Shown here: piece after piece, positions 1-11,550 of the stretch | Layout: every line of letters begins with the position of its first letter | Position numbering within the stretch: the stretch's first letter is position 1 | DNA from: Anodontia alba | Taxonomy: Eukaryota > Mollusca > Bivalvia > Lucinida > Lucinidae | Direction: 5' to 3' | DNA length: 64,000 nucleotides | NCBI GenBank assembly: GCA_964016985.1 | Contig: OZ024831.1 | Coordinates: 26,517,631 to 26,581,630, forward strand | Position numbers and translations under genes: made by a program | The notes under the pieces: generated by a model | Seen by the model: only the letters and a program-made list of their open reading frames with translations | The model's database searches: none | What the model was told of the DNA's origin: nothing

Positions 1-649
1 TTGAAAATAGCTATCATACAAGAGAAATGAAACAAGAATAATTCTACCATTTCACCCACTGACCCGTATTATCAGTCATACAGTTTACTGAAAATAAGCC
101 CGGCTACGGTACATCCCAATAAGAAGGATTTGAACCACGCTACGCATCCGTGCACACCCCTCAGGAACCTAGTTATTCCCGGCATATACCGTACAGTGTC
201 CCTCGATTCTAAAAGTGAACAGCGAAAACCCTGAGCAAACAACATAAATCCAGGGGCTCTGCTGGGGCGTGTGAAACAGTATGTTTTCCCCAAAGCGCGT
301 CAGTTGTAATAAATGAAGACAGTCAAGTTTCTATTACGGTTTGAGCTAACTTGGCGCTTTAACTAATGAGAAACAGTCTATTTAGTAGTTTCTATTATAT
401 ATCATAATATATCCACGTGCTTCTTTCAACAGTTTTAACAGATGACGTGTTTTGTAGTTTGGTCGAAACGCAAGTTGAACAGAATGGTATAAATGAAACT
501 GAGGTAGCCAAAATGTATTTTTTTTTTCTTTGCCCATTTATTTAATGCAAATGGTTTACTAAAGTTAGTCAAAAATTATTATTTTCAGTAGTCGGATTTG
601 TTTTATATGCGTAAAAAGTTATTTAGTTTCTCAAAGTTTAGTTCTCTAT
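1..649. other. No gene seen; AT-rich sequence
   Basis: No credible reading frame, hairpin core or tandem array was seen here. A short open frame on the minus strand lacks any recognisable domain and is treated as chance. Confidence 0.5.
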
Positions 650-938
650 CATTACGAAAACACGCCTATTCAATTATATAGAAAACTTCGCCCGCAAAAA
701 CTGAAAATTTTCATATAAAAAAAAAAAAAAAAATCTGATATTTTTCAAATTTTTGCTTAAAAACATAGATTATGGTACTCGGTAGAACCGCCTCGCCGAG
801 GCGGTTCTATCGAATACCCACAATCTATGTTTTCGAGCAAAAATAAGAAAACTAATGTATACCCCTGTAAACCCCAGTTTTGCTTATATAAAAGTGGGGT
901 TTAAGGGGTCAAAATTATATAAGCGTTTTTTGGCGATG
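650..938 (+). mobile_element. Family A palindromic element, copy 1
   Basis: The element starts with cattacgaaaacacgcctat and ends with a gcgatg version of the family terminus (usual end gttttcgtgatg). Its centre is a GC-rich palindrome, agaaccgcctcg facing cgaggcggttct, flanked by longer complementary arms. A side hairpin (aaccccag facing gtggggtt) lies right of centre, and a poly-A run expands the left arm. This orientation, with the tattcaa end at left, is called plus here. No coding capacity; it looks like a non-autonomous foldback or MITE. Confidence 0.85.
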
Positions 939-1266
939 TGGATATGATTTATATAAATTGCTAAAATGTGTCTGGAATATATTTTATATAGATACACGTT
1001 ATGGAATGAGAGGATGTCAAAACATTTTATTGTGATGTTGCTTCTGAATATTTTCTCTTTGAAAATTTGTCTTTCATTCTGAGATAAAATTTATTTACAT
1101 CTTTTCTTTTCTGCTTTCGTATCTTTCATGGAAATAAATCGTGAGGGCTTGCCAAAGTATTACAAATGCATTTTATCGACTATTCAAAGAATGGATGAAA
1201 GGCAAAAACAAAACAAAACAAAAAAAAAAAATACAGCAACACAAAACAAACATGCAACTCCCCTCC

Positions 1267-1270
<4 letters not shown>

Positions 1271-1316
<46 letters not shown>

Positions 1317-1352
1317 AAATATGTGCATGTACAAGAGACAAGAGAGAGGGAT

Positions 1353-1419
<67 letters not shown>
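1271..1419. repeat. (GA)n and (AT)n microsatellites
   Basis: A GA dinucleotide run at 1271-1314 is followed after about 40 bases by a long AT run at 1355-1419. The open frames across this stretch are repeat translations with RERER and YIYIY patterns, not genes. Confidence 0.95.
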
Positions 1420-1420
<1 letters not shown>

Positions 1421-1555
1421 TGTGGTATGTACCCTTAACGGTGAAATATAAACCATGAGAAAGAGTAACTCAACTCATTCAGTGTTGTACGCACGGAAAT
1501 GCCCCATACTCCATATATGAGCACAACGAAGCCTCGATATATACATGTACAATAC

Positions 1556-1760
1556 AAGTGGGCTCAACAAGTGGGCAACAAAGGGCCCAGATCAAACTGC
1601 GCTCTCGCATAGTCCAAATAGGGCCCTCTCTGATCATCGATATATATTCTACAGAATTAATTGATTCGTTAGCGATCAACGAAGGCCCAGAACAGACTGC
1701 GCGAATGCGCGGTCTGATCTGGGCCTTCGTTGCCCGCATATGGCACAAGGGCCCTTTTCT
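1556..1760. mobile_element. Family E hairpin, long subtype
   Basis: A strong hairpin at 1671-1738 has arms gcgatcaacgaaggcccag and ctgggccttcgttgcccgc around a gcgcg/gcgcg centre. A degraded copy of the same motif lies just upstream (gggcaacaaagggcccag). The flank gcatatggcacaagggccc recurs at the 62.5 kb E copy, so the two belong to one longer subfamily. Confidence 0.75.
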
Positions 1761-2937
1761 TGCGTTTGGGCGTCATTTATCTGAAGAAACTATATGAGAA
1801 ACGGTAACTGAAATACCTAGCTGGCAGGTAATACAATATCCATGCAGAAATTAGTTTAAAAAAGTTGTATGATATTATACAAGTGACAGAGCGAAAACAA
1901 GAATGTGTCAAACACCAGCAGCCAACGTCCTGTCGCGAGGATCGGGGCTATTTTTTGTCGTCTGACACATATTAAGACAAGTCGGGTTAAAAACCGCCAT
2001 ATTTCATGCCAGTACTCAGAAGCGAAGATGTAGTCCCGTCAATTACCAGAGGCGACTTGACGAAAGACAGAATACAGATATAAATATAAGCAATGTCAGG
2101 CAAAAACGGCGTTGCCTATGCGTATGGCGCAGACTGAGTGGAACTTTCACTGTTCCCTAGCAGTGCCCAGCATGCCGGTTTCCTCTAGCCGAATAACCAT
2201 AACATCCCGGAGTTTCTGAAGTTGACTGCTCCGTAACTGAATTTGGACAGAATCATTTATCTGAATAGGGATCTCAGTCATAAACAAATAAAATGAACGG
2301 CAAACCGCGATGATGGCTCATCTTGGTCTGCACCGTCAACAAAAGTATCAGTTTTGGCCTACAGAGTTGGAAAGGAAGGTCTCGATATGTCTGTATCGAT
2401 AAGCAGGCTCAAAGAAGACGTCACCGTTACGTCTGCTTGCCTATGTTTACACGGGCCTCTCCCAGTAAAATTAAAACCGGCCCGATGCTACAGGCGACCA
2501 GTGTATACCTAGGCCACCCCGCATATGTGCACAGTCTAATCAGAGTCTATACTGTCTAGTCATAGAATTGTTAATTCCCATACATTATGCTACAGACCAG
2601 TACGGACTCTGATCAGTCCAAGCTGGCCTCAAACGCAATAGCGCCCTTTTCTATTCAACATGACAAATGAGTAACGCGTTATGATATCATTAGTTTGATA
2701 AAACCAGTAAAACATGATAAAATGCTTATAACAAAGAAGATACAGGACGCGAAAAAGGCGGGTTTCTTTTTGTTTTAATACTGTATATATCCTAAGTATT
2801 GGAACAAACTTTACGCATAACCACTGCAGGATCTACACGTTCGCCACTCATCTAGCAGTCTTGGATACATCTATAGGTAGTGAAATGGACTTGTTCAAAT
2901 AAATATGATAATGAGTTAAAGACAGGAGTGCACTATA
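1761..2937. other. No gene seen; decayed hairpin fragments
   Basis: Half-motifs resembling family F or E occur near 2320-2345 (ggtctgcaccgtcaac) and 2600-2630 (ggactctgatcag). No reading frame here resembles a protein family. Confidence 0.4.
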
Positions 2938-3213
2938 CATCACGAAAACATACCTATAATATTTTGACCCCCTCAAACCCCACTTTTATGTAGTAAAACT
3001 GGGGTTTACAGGGGTATACATTATTTTTCTTATTTCTGCTCGAAAACATAGATTGTGGGTACTCGTTAGAACCGCCTCGTCGAGGTGGTTCTAATGAGTA
3101 CCAACAATATATGTTTTGAGCAGAAATATGAAAAATATCAGAATTTTTTATCTATTTTTCATTTTTTGGTGCTAAAATTTTCAGTTTATTTGAATAGGCA
3201 TGTGTTCGTAATG
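2938..3213 (-). mobile_element. Family A palindromic element, copy 2
   Basis: Inverted relative to copy 1: it begins catcacgaaaacatacctat, then gaccccctcaaacccc, and ends ttcgtaatg. The central stem cgcctcg/cgaggtgg carries a G-T type mismatch, so this copy is somewhat decayed. Confidence 0.85.
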
Positions 3214-3629
3214 AAAAAGAGGATTAAGTTCCACAGTGTCATTCTGTATTTTGATCTCAAGGAGGTAACATCTCCAGTTAGACTGGCTCCAGTCGTTTCT
3301 GCATTGTTTTTTTTTTTTTTGTCATTCTTTATCACTACCTGTAGCAGTATTTGTCTTTTTAATCCCGTTTCACTGTTTTACTACAGAAACTATCTTTTCC
3401 ACTAAGGGACATAACTTATCAAATCATTATAAGCTGTGCTAGAGTGTATACCTTTGAAAAGAAAAGAGAAAATGACAGAAAAGATAGAGTCTGGAGACAA
3501 ACTACACACGTACATCTCCAGTCAACCAACATAATTACCATGTATGGTACTTCTAGTCCACACTGATTGGCTATAATAAATTCACACCTTTACCTGTACA
3601 GGTAAAATATTCTCTGTACTGGGAGCCAG

Positions 3630-3670
3630 ACCCCCCCCCCTCCCCCCGCGCCCACACACACACACACACA
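3630..3670. repeat. Poly-C tract and (CA)n
   Basis: A cytosine run with a single T interruption passes into a short CA dinucleotide run. Confidence 0.9.
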
Positions 3671-3801
3671 ATACAACACCCCCCGACCAACCCCCGGTTT
3701 GAAAATCCTGTCTTTAGGGTGTCCGAATATGTAGGGCAAATACGGATCGTATAGAGGAAATAATACACTTATAAGGGTAACAACTCTGTCAACATTGTTA
3801 A

Positions 3802-3901
3802 GAGCCCTTCTGAAAAGCGGTCTACCCTAAAGGAAAGAATCTGCTCACAAGGAGAGCAAATTCTTTAATTTTAGAGTAGACCTCTATTCAGAAGAGGCTT
3901 G
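3802..3901. mobile_element. Family G hairpin, copy 1
   Basis: Inverted arms cccttctgaaaagcggtcta and tagacctctattcagaag enclose an inner stem aaagaatctgctc/gagcaaattcttt. No coding capacity. The hairpin is about 100 bp. Confidence 0.75.
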
Positions 3902-4051
3902 ATGTGCAGGAAAGAAAACAGGGAACAATAGTAATGTCTCTTGTAAAAAAATTGCAGAAATGTACCGAGGGAATCCAGTTTCTTTAAATTTTCTGAAAAC
4001 GGTAAATGTCCTAAAATTTCGTACACTAAAATCTCGGGCAGAATAACATAT

Positions 4052-4119
4052 GCAAACAGTGCAGGCCCAGATCAGTCTGCTCCTGTAGGACTAGACTGAA
4101 CAGGGTTTAAACTGTTTGC
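4052..4119. mobile_element. Family F hairpin, copy 1
   Basis: Ends are gcaaacagtgcaggcccag and ctgaacagggtttaaactg. The arms have diverged, but the outer gcaaacagt/actgtttgc complement is intact. Confidence 0.65.
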
Positions 4120-4325
4120 CATTCCCCTAAGTATTTTAAGAAACAAGTGCATAAAAAGCAAAATTTAGGCAAAAACAAATGTAAAAAAGGGTTCGAAAGT
4201 AGAATCATTTAGCACATTTATACAATAAATCCCAACGTGCGTAGACAATGTCGAGCGACCACTAAGACTCGAATCAGTCAGTGCAATGCGCTCTTTGAAT
4301 AGCCAAACATCCAAAATTTCTGCAG

Positions 4326-4390
4326 GCGGACAGCGAAGACCCAGATCAGACTGCGCATGCGCAGTCTGATCTGGGTCTTCACTGGCCGCA
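4326..4390. mobile_element. Family E hairpin, copy 2
   Basis: The inner arms aagacccagatcagactgcg and cgcagtctgatctgggtctt are perfectly complementary around a central GCATGC. The outer ends gcggacagcg/cactggccgc are imperfect. The right flank gcacatgaccgacag resembles the flank of the 38.4 and 46.1 kb copies. Confidence 0.8.
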
Positions 4391-5036
4391 CATGACCGAC
4401 AGTCTATATAGTTTTCTCACTTTGAGTGAAAACAATAACTGTTCACTGAATCACGAAACGCAAACAAACAAACAAACTGAAATGAGTGCTCATTTATTCA
4501 ACATTTAATATCACTGAGGATTTTCAACACAATATCGCTGAAGAAATATGAACTGCATACCCCGTTGTTTTCATAAGTTGTTAATAACTCCTATGCTTAT
4601 CCGCGGCAAAGATAAGCTTTATCTGAGGGATATATCATAACAACATACATATAAGTTAATGAGTGTGTGAAGGTCTTGATTGGTCAACTGGGTGAAACAA
4701 GATTTCGACGATAATTTCATATTTTCTTCTTACATATGTATAAATGTATAAGTACATTCAGATCGCGAATTAACAGAACAGTCAATTCTCATTATCTCAA
4801 ACACATGGGGACCAATATTTTTGCTGTGGGATACGAGTAATTTGAGTTAAAAGGAGTTGAAATATAGTGAACATATAGCAGCCTATACGAATATTGCCTT
4901 GTTTTAGCATTTTCGTAATAAAACGTGAAATCAGGTTTAAGACGTATGACTTGCATGAAATATCATGTCCAGAGGCGGATCAAGGATTATTTTATCAAGG
5001 GTTCAAAATTTCTGTTGGGGTTCGACTTGATCAAAC
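4391..5036. other. No gene seen; possible decayed TIR-element end
   Basis: A motif at 4780-4815 (acagtcaattctcattatc) resembles the start of the TA-flanked family H elements, but no matching right end was found. Otherwise unassigned. Confidence 0.35.
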
Positions 5037-5200
5037 TACTGTATTCACCCTAAATATCAGGACAGACAGGTCTGAGCAAAGAGTGTAGACCCAGATCAGA
5101 GGCCACAGTCTGATTGGGGGTCTACGCCGTTTGTCATTTCCAGCAATTTCATACACTGGCCACAGGTAGTAAAATGGACGTTCAAATTTCAGGAGAATGT
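5037..5200 (-). mobile_element. Composite family F element, partial, minus orientation
   Basis: Begins tactgtattcaccctaaata and aggacagacaggtctgagca, which is the reverse complement of the right end of the complete copy at 11082-11300. The F hairpin core follows (gtagacccagatcaga), then the sequence matching that copy's left half (agtaaaatggac). The distal terminus is lost. Confidence 0.6.
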
Positions 5201-5211
5201 GGTGGTAAACA

Positions 5212-5426
5212 GCTAACCCAGGTCCTACTGATCCCGGATATACCCTGCCTTTGCAAACAGTGTAGATCCGGATAAGTTGGCTTCTGAAGAAGCTAACTGA
5301 TCTGGATCTGCACGGTTTGTCATTGAGAATGTGAATTTGTGTCAACAACCTGGATCAAGTAATCTGATTGGCTGGAAATTAGAAGTGGGCGTAGCATTTT
5401 AATTTATTCAGCATGGCAAGGGTTAA
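5212..5426 (-). mobile_element. Family F core in ttaaccc-terminated element
   Basis: Inverted copy of the element at 9594-9805. The hairpin gtagatccggataagttggc / gctaactgatctggatctgc is flanked by the shared text ccaatcagattac (in reverse) and the end cagcatggcaagggttaa. The outer ends gctaaccc and gggttaa are roughly complementary. Confidence 0.7.
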
Positions 5427-5689
5427 GGTGAATGAATATTTTAATATAATATATACGTTAAAGAAATTTTATCTGATTTATCCAAGTATTTCCCAAAAAA
5501 TGAAATATTGAATAGGGGAGGGATTCGACTGCCCTCCCCCCCCCCCACCCCACTTCCCACTCTCCGACAACCACCCTCTGGATCCGCGCCTGGTCCTAAA
5601 TTATGGGTAAAAGAAAGAAAAATGTGTCTTCCAAAATTTATCCTGGATGTCCATTTTTATTCATTATGACAGCGGATGGCAATGCCATA

Positions 5690-6114
5690 ATCACGGAGCA
5701 CAGTCCTCGCAATGCACAGGCAGGGTTTGAATACATAGCTGGGTATTGATTCCACAACTGTGTAATCGATACAGTTCAAATAAGATCTGTGTTCTGTGCC
5801 TACCTAGTAAGCATTCTTTATAAATCTGTAGCTGGCCGTTATCGGCCCGTCCGGGTAGCTGATGGGCCGATAACGGCCCGCTATAGATTTATAAATAATG
5901 CTAGCTGGGTAGCTGTGTATTGAAGCCGTGCCGAAAACATAGCTGCGGATTGAGTATCTAGCTGCGTATTCTGCCTAGCCGAATATATGAGGTCAGTACT
6001 CCTCTGTATCAGAGCTGTGCCGAATACACAGCTGTTAAATCAATACCCAACTGTGTATTCAGACTCTGGCGAACACATAGGTGTTCGTCCAATATTCAGC
6101 TGTGTGTTTTAGCT
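5690..6114. repeat. Degenerate array of acagctgtgtatt-type units, left part
   Basis: Variants of aatacacagctgtgtattga recur every few tens of bases with much divergence. The array is interrupted by a D element at 5803-5910 and stops at the 3' end of the LINE. It resumes on the far side of the LINE at 8659, so the LINE split a pre-existing array. Confidence 0.65.
5803..5910. mobile_element. Family D palindrome, copy 1 (older subtype)
   Basis: Arms gcattctttataaatctgta and tatagatttataaataatgc enclose ggccgttatcggcccg/cgggccgataacggcc-type stems around a short centre. It differs at many sites from the four near-identical copies, yet its stems remain paired. Confidence 0.85.
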
Positions 6115-6985
6115 AAGATTTATTCGTGTATATACATGTCACATCACTTAAAACATTTAAATATAAATACAATTAAAATAATTTGATATCATTTAAACAA
6201 AATCACAGACAATGACAATACCAAATGGATTTAAAAAACTTTAATACCACAGCACATTAAGCTAATTCAGTATGGATCACTGTATTAAGACAAATCGAAT
6301 ACATTATTTGATATTAAAAGTAATTTTGGAATTTAAGACATCAAGACTATGTATACACACAGGATAACCCATAAAGTTGTAAAAACTTATTTCGATTGGG
6401 GTCCTGTTAAGACCAAAAGATAAGATCAAGAGTTTGGTACATTGGGACCAGAACAAACTATCACCAATATTTATGAATCACAATTAATCATCACAGTAAT
6501 CATTTTAGACTACTCCAATAATGCATTTAAATCAGATTCAGCAAGAACCACTTTGATCCAAAAAGACTACATCATCCGTTCTGAGTTTTCTTTCAGAGTT
6601 TGCAGATTGTTTAGAAGAAAAAAACTTAACCTCTTGCCTAAAACCATATATAGTCTTCATACTCTTAATGTTTTCAGGTAATTGATTCCAGCCTTGAGCA
6701 GCATTATAATAGAATGTGTTTTTATTTATATTGTTTACTGAAAGAACTTAATAAAATACGAATGCTATGCCTTGTACTATAACTATGCACTTCTGAAACT
6801 TATATGAAATGATCTCCCGTGTATTATGAACAACACTTATTATAAATCCTATACACATGATTCAGTGTCATTTGCTTGACTCTGTGTTCCACATTTAGCA
6901 TGCCTAACTTAGTCAAATCAGAACTTCTAACAGATCTTCTGGAGTTATACTTATCTATGAACCTTACTACTTTATTTTGCGTAAC

Positions 6986-7016
<31 letters not shown>

Positions 7017-8658
7017 GAAAATATCTGGACAAACTGCTATACTACGATGGATGTGCATAGTCAAAGTGACACTGTATCAGGAAATTGCATTATGTTTTCC
7101 GCATGGAAGATGTCAAAAAAAAAACCCTGCAGGTACAAGAACCTGAGTCGTGCATTGATTTTCTTAATAACCTCATTTGCTATTGCCTCTCCGGACAATT
7201 CCTGGTCCAGGAAAGTCCAAAGAATGTTAAATGATTTTTGATTATTTATGGTCTGACCATTACATGTAATAGAAAAATTGTTTACTTTCTTTAGCGTTCT
7301 CTTTGATCTAAAAATATTGATTCAATCTTGTCTAAATGTAGGGGCAATTTGTTTTCCACTAACCACTTACAGCAGGACTCAAGCACCTGACCCAGCCTTC
7401 CAGAAATCACCCGCGGGTCCCTATGTGAGCAGAGTATAGCTCTGTCATCAGTATATAACATATATTTACACTCGCCTCCAATGCTTATGCTCATGTCAAC
7501 ACAGGAACAGTAGCCGACCGCGAATGCTCCGCTGAGGTACTTCGCAGGTTATTTTCTGGAAGTCTTAAGAAGTATTATTGACAGTCACTATTTGACTCCC
7601 TATTTGATAAATAAGAACGGAACTATTCAATGCAAACCACTCCCATAGCACTTAATTTCTGACATTAAATTTCGTGATTCACTGTGTCAAAAGCTTTCTG
7701 TAAATCAAGCAATATCATACCAGTATAAAGACCTACTGATGTGTTTTTCTTAGTATGATCTGTAAGATGTATGAGGCAGGTCCTGTTGAGAAGTTTCCGT
7801 GAAATCCTGACTGAAGTTCATAAATGAGATTATTTTTGTTACATATGCTTTATATTGATTATAAACAGCTCTCTCTAAAATTGTGTTTTGGATACTACAC
7901 ATAAAATGCCAAGTGGCCTATAGCTGCCACCCTCTGACCTACAAGTTTTCTTTAATAAAGATTTTACCCTAGCAGATTTGAGTTCATCAGTAACTTCCCC
8001 ACTTGTTATTGACATATTAATTATATATGTGATTGGCAATTTGCAAAAATGGAGCTCCATCCTTTAGAAACTTTGCTGAGGTATTGTCCAATCCTGTACT
8101 TTTTGATCGAATTTAGATAGCCCAGTTCTTTTGAAACAAATTCTTCATTCATAGTATGCAGTCTAAAGACTTTACTTTTGGAATTTCTAATTTTATAAAA
8201 CTTCTTAAATATTTCTGAGGAAATTGAGAATAATTGAGAGCAGGGTGGCAACTTTTGAACCAGTACTAGGGCAACAGTTGTGACAAAAGTGTTAAAATGA
8301 TCTGCAATCTTTTTATCCTCATAGCAATTCTCATTGTCAATATGTAAAACAATGTTTGGTAAAGATTTTGATTTATTACTATGAGTATATCCAAGGGATT
8401 TTATTTGCTCCCACAGCTTTTTGGGGTTATTCTTTTTTTTCTTCCATCTTATTGAAAGGAAATCAGATTTTGCATTTTTTTACTTCTTTTTGAATATTAT
8501 TTCTATAAAAACAAAATTGCATATAAAACTGTTTTTTTTTCACTCCTGAACTTATATAAAAACATGTCTCTGACTTCAGTCAATTTCAGGATTTCTGCAA
8601 TTAACCATGTCTCAGTCCTCTGCTTTAGCCGTATTTGTTTTACTGGAGCAATATTATC
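6115..8658 (-). mobile_element. LINE fragment with reverse transcriptase (CR1/L2/Jockey-like), inactivated
   Basis: A non-LTR retrotransposon lies on the minus strand and is broken by frameshifts and stops. Reading from high to low coordinates, the blocks are: a linker with RLKQRTETWL near 8620; KKLWEQIKSLGYTHSNKSKS near 8390; FNTFVTTVA near 8270; the RT fingers region SARVKSLLKK...SYRPLGILCVVSK near 7900-7970; RT motif A LLDLQKAFDTVNHEI near 7675-7720; the catalytic motif YTDD at 7441-7452, followed by CKWLVENKLPLHLDK; and a C-terminal WNQLPENIKSMKTIYGF near 6640-6690. A 3' untranslated region with ggaccccaatcgaaataag ends near an aataaat signal at about 6120. These blocks fit the CR1/L2/Jockey group of LINEs. 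The endonuclease part is absent, so the copy is 5' truncated at about 8658. No intact product is possible. The exact clade is uncertain. Confidence 0.88.
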
Positions 8659-9200
8659 TGGGCCGAATATGCACCTGTGCTTTCAATACCCAGCAGCAAA
8701 AAAAATCTGGTAGACAGGCATCTGTGGTTCCAACACCCAGCTGTGTATCCAAACAATATTGAACCCATAGCCGTGTTTGCGAGTCGAATCGCTTCGAATA
8801 CATAACATGGGTTAAAACCCAAAGCTGAGTTCTAGCCCAGGTGAATACACAGTTAGCTTTTGATCCAACATATGTGTATTCATAACACACTGAATACAGA
8901 GCTGCGAGTTGAACACATAAATGTGTATTCTGCTCAGTTCGATCACACAACTGTGCATTGATCCTAAAGCTATGTTATCGCCAGAGTTACAATAGGCCAG
9001 ATATTGAATCAATAGCTTTGTATTCAATTCAATTTCTCTCTATTATTCGAATGTCATAACTGACAACTGGATGGTGTTTGAAGACAGCTGTGTTGAATCG
9101 AGAATTATGTATTCGGAACAGTTCGAATAGACAGCTGTGTAATGCATCCAAAGATGTGTGTGACAGTTCGAATAAACAGCTGAGTAGTGTATCTGTAAAT
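8659..9200. repeat. Degenerate array of acagctgtgtatt-type units, right part
   Basis: Continuation of the array broken by the LINE. Units such as cgaatacacagctgtgtatt and cccagctgtgtatccaa recur with substitutions. Short open frames here are translations of the repeat. Confidence 0.65.
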
Positions 9201-9258
9201 GCGAATTTACTGGGTTTGTATTAACTTTTTCAACTTTGCTGACAAAATAGAAGGCTTT

Positions 9259-9327
9259 GAAAACAGTATAGATCCAGATGAGAAGACTCGTAACGAGTCG
9301 CTCATCAGGCTCTATACATTTTTTTTC
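9259..9327. mobile_element. Family F hairpin, diverged copy
   Basis: gaaaacagtatagatccaga faces gctcatcaggctctatacat, with a small gactcgtaacgagtc centre. The outer arms are diverged. Confidence 0.55.
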
Positions 9328-9593
9328 TATTTATATACTTTTCGGCATTTTGTTTTAGATTTTTGTTTACGCGACATCTCCTTTTCGAGGTAATGGGCTC
9401 ATCCAAATTCGAAGACGGAAGAGTCCATTTCAGAAAGTCAGGGATAAAAGGTACAATCCGTATCTTTTTTTTTTTTTTTTTTTTTTTCTTTTTTGTTTTC
9501 TATGAACCACTCTTGTGTTTATACACTGCCGGTGAGTGTTTTCGCCAGAGCTGTTGAGAGGCCCATCATTATCACGAATGCATTTTAGAATTG

Positions 9594-9805
9594 TTAATCC
9601 TTGTCATGCTGAATAAATTAAGATGCCACGCCCACTTCTAATTTTCAGCCAATCAGATTACTTATCCAGATTGTTGATATAAATTCACATACTTAATGAC
9701 AAACAGTGCAGATTCAGATCAGCTGGCTTCTTTAGAAGCCAACTAATCTGGATCTACACTGTTTGCTAAGACAGGGCATGTCGTCTTTAGCAAGAGAAGG
9801 GTTAA
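9594..9805 (+). mobile_element. Family F core in ttaatcc/gggttaa-terminated element
   Basis: Begins ttaatccttgtcatgctgaa and ends agagaagggttaa. The core hairpin is gattcagatcagctggcttc / gaagccaactaatctggatc. It shares the text ccacgcccacttctaattt and agccaatcagatta with the inverted copy at 5212-5426. It lies just after a poly-T run at 9464-9489. Confidence 0.75.
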
Positions 9806-10233
9806 AATCAATATATGTACTATTTTGTTTTGTGTGTAGAGATTAAGGGTAAATGAGCAGTAATTATTATTTTTAATTTTAATAATGCTGCCTCATCGAC
9901 ATGACGTAAGTAGCTTAATAGTGACTGCAGTATGTATGCAACAATCCTAGTTAATAATCTTTAAAATTGCAAATATGCTTATAACTCTTTACTGAATTAG
10001 AAAACAAAATGCCCCCACCAGTAGCAGAAATGTGAGATTATGTCCTACTAGATTAATGCCATGCATGCATCTAACATAATATTTTTTTCATCAATCATTA
10101 TTAACTGGGTCTAACGATTTCGTATGCATCCTAATATTATTTCAAACTAGCATTATACAGCCGGGTATACAATATTAACAACTGAATGGAACTGTGTGTG
10201 CCCATTTTAAGCATTCATATAACCTGTATTTAC
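9806..10233. other. No gene seen
   Basis: Unassigned AT-rich sequence. The only thing of note is that it would be intron if the exon candidate on the minus strand at 10234-10429 were real. Confidence 0.35.
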
Positions 10234-10429
10234 CTCCAAGGTTTTCGAGGTCCTTGCCATGGTTTCCATAATTTATTGATATAGCGCTGGAAAACGTAAT
10301 AAAAATGATTCCAGAATTAGCATTATAAACCAAGGGCGCAAATGAATGGAGATGGCCCAGATAGTATACATACATGCGAGATTCTATTACTAAAAGATAC
10401 AACAGCAAAATCGGCAGCTTAAACCCCAT
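10234..10429 (-). CDS. Weak candidate first coding exon with signal-peptide-like start
   Basis: On the minus strand an ATG at 10429 opens MGFKLPILLLYLLVIESRM, which has a basic start and a hydrophobic stretch like a secretory signal. The frame stays open to a plausible splice donor, GGAG followed by GTAAAT, at 10234/10233, giving 65 codons. Later residues include FITFSSAISINYGNHGKD. These faintly recall the start of C1q domains, but not enough for a call. A TATAAAAG sequence lies on the same strand near 10630, about 200 bases upstream of the ATG. No second exon, acceptor site or homologue can be shown from this window. A chance open frame is the main alternative. Confidence 0.2.
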
Positions 10430-10697
10430 TCTAGTAGGATTAGTCCTGACACTGATATTCGAATTAGTGCGGGACAATTCAATAATCCTACAAAAGGCCG
10501 GTTCCTGAGAGATTCCTTCAAGTTCCCATTGCACAGAGATCAATGCTAGAAACATTGTGAGAAACAAGACACATTCCCCTATGACTTTCTGCTGCAAAAG
10601 CTCGGTAATGTTAAGTGTAACGGATACTTTTATACATATTCCGCCATTTTATCAAGGGAGATCCTTTCGCGATTCCTGTTTGTTTAAATACACACCA

Positions 10698-10797
10698 AGC
10701 CCATTCTGGAAATGGGTCTACTTTAAAAGGAAAGAATTTGCTCCCGATGGCAGCACATTATTTCCTTTTCGAGTAGACCCGGTTTCAGAAGGAAGTA
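10698..10797. mobile_element. Family G hairpin, copy 2
   Basis: Arms cccattctggaaatgggtct and agacccggtttcagaagg enclose aaaaggaaagaatttgctcc / gcacattatttcctttt. Near-complete with scattered mismatches. Confidence 0.75.
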
Positions 10798-11081
10798 AAA
10801 AAAACAAGTTTACATAGCCTCCCTTGGAAGCATTTCCCTTCTCATTAAAGTCTGCTGTGACGATTACTTGTTAACACTGGCTGAAGTTATCGTATGTGTT
10901 CTTTGGAGAGACATTTCTGAGCAAACAATGTAGACACAGATCAAACCCTGCATACTGCAGCATTTTACCAGTGGTTGCACTGTAACTCTTATCAGCAGAA
11001 TCCAGACACATCCACGGGTGGTTAAACGGACCTGTTGATGTTAATGGACAAGTATGTAAAGGAGTTTAGGTGTCCGAAGAT

Positions 11082-11300
11082 TACCGTATTTGTCCTAAGT
11101 ATTCGGATACCTCACCTCCTTACCATACTTGATCTAAAATGTGAAATAGAGCAGTTTACTACCCGATGTTGTATCTAAAAAATTGCTGGATGAGTGGCAA
11201 ATAGTGTAGATGCTCATGAGATGCCGCGTTCTGTGGCGTCTCATCTGGGTCTGCACTGTTTGCTCAGACCTGTCTGTCCGAATACAGTGTAAATACGGTA
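11082..11300 (+). mobile_element. Complete composite element with family F core (taccgtattt termini)
   Basis: Starts taccgtatttgtcctaagta and ends aatacagtgtaaatacggta, giving imperfect terminal inverted repeats. Internal landmarks in order are ccttaccatacttg, gagcagtttactaccc, ttgctggatgagtggcaaa, the core hairpin gatgccgcg / tgtggcgtctc, and gctcagacctgtctgtcc. This is the best copy of the type and serves as reference for the partial ones. A palindromic extra end (ggtgtccgaagattaccgta) precedes it. Confidence 0.75.
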
Positions 11301-11550
11301 AGGAAAAATACGAATTTCTCTGGTCTGTCACTTTGGGATACCTTGATAGCAATGACAATATGTCTTGCGGATGGAAGAAGTTTTCGTACCCAACCATTTT
11401 TTTCTTAAACAGTTTAATTTGGTTTTATAACTGCAACATGCGAAAGAGGCCGTATTGCTATATTGAGGCATCGAAGGCCCAGATTCGCACATTCTGTTCA
11501 GGCGTTACCCTCTTACAGAATGGTTACTGTATAGATTGTAGTCGTGAACA

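Noticed and set aside
1128..1458. Open frames of about 105 codons on both strands
   Set aside because: They translate the GA and AT microsatellites (RERER and YIYIY repeats).
7291..8251. Separate small genes on the minus strand
   Set aside because: Together they are pieces of one frameshifted LINE reverse transcriptase (YTDD, AFDTVN and linker motifs in the expected order).
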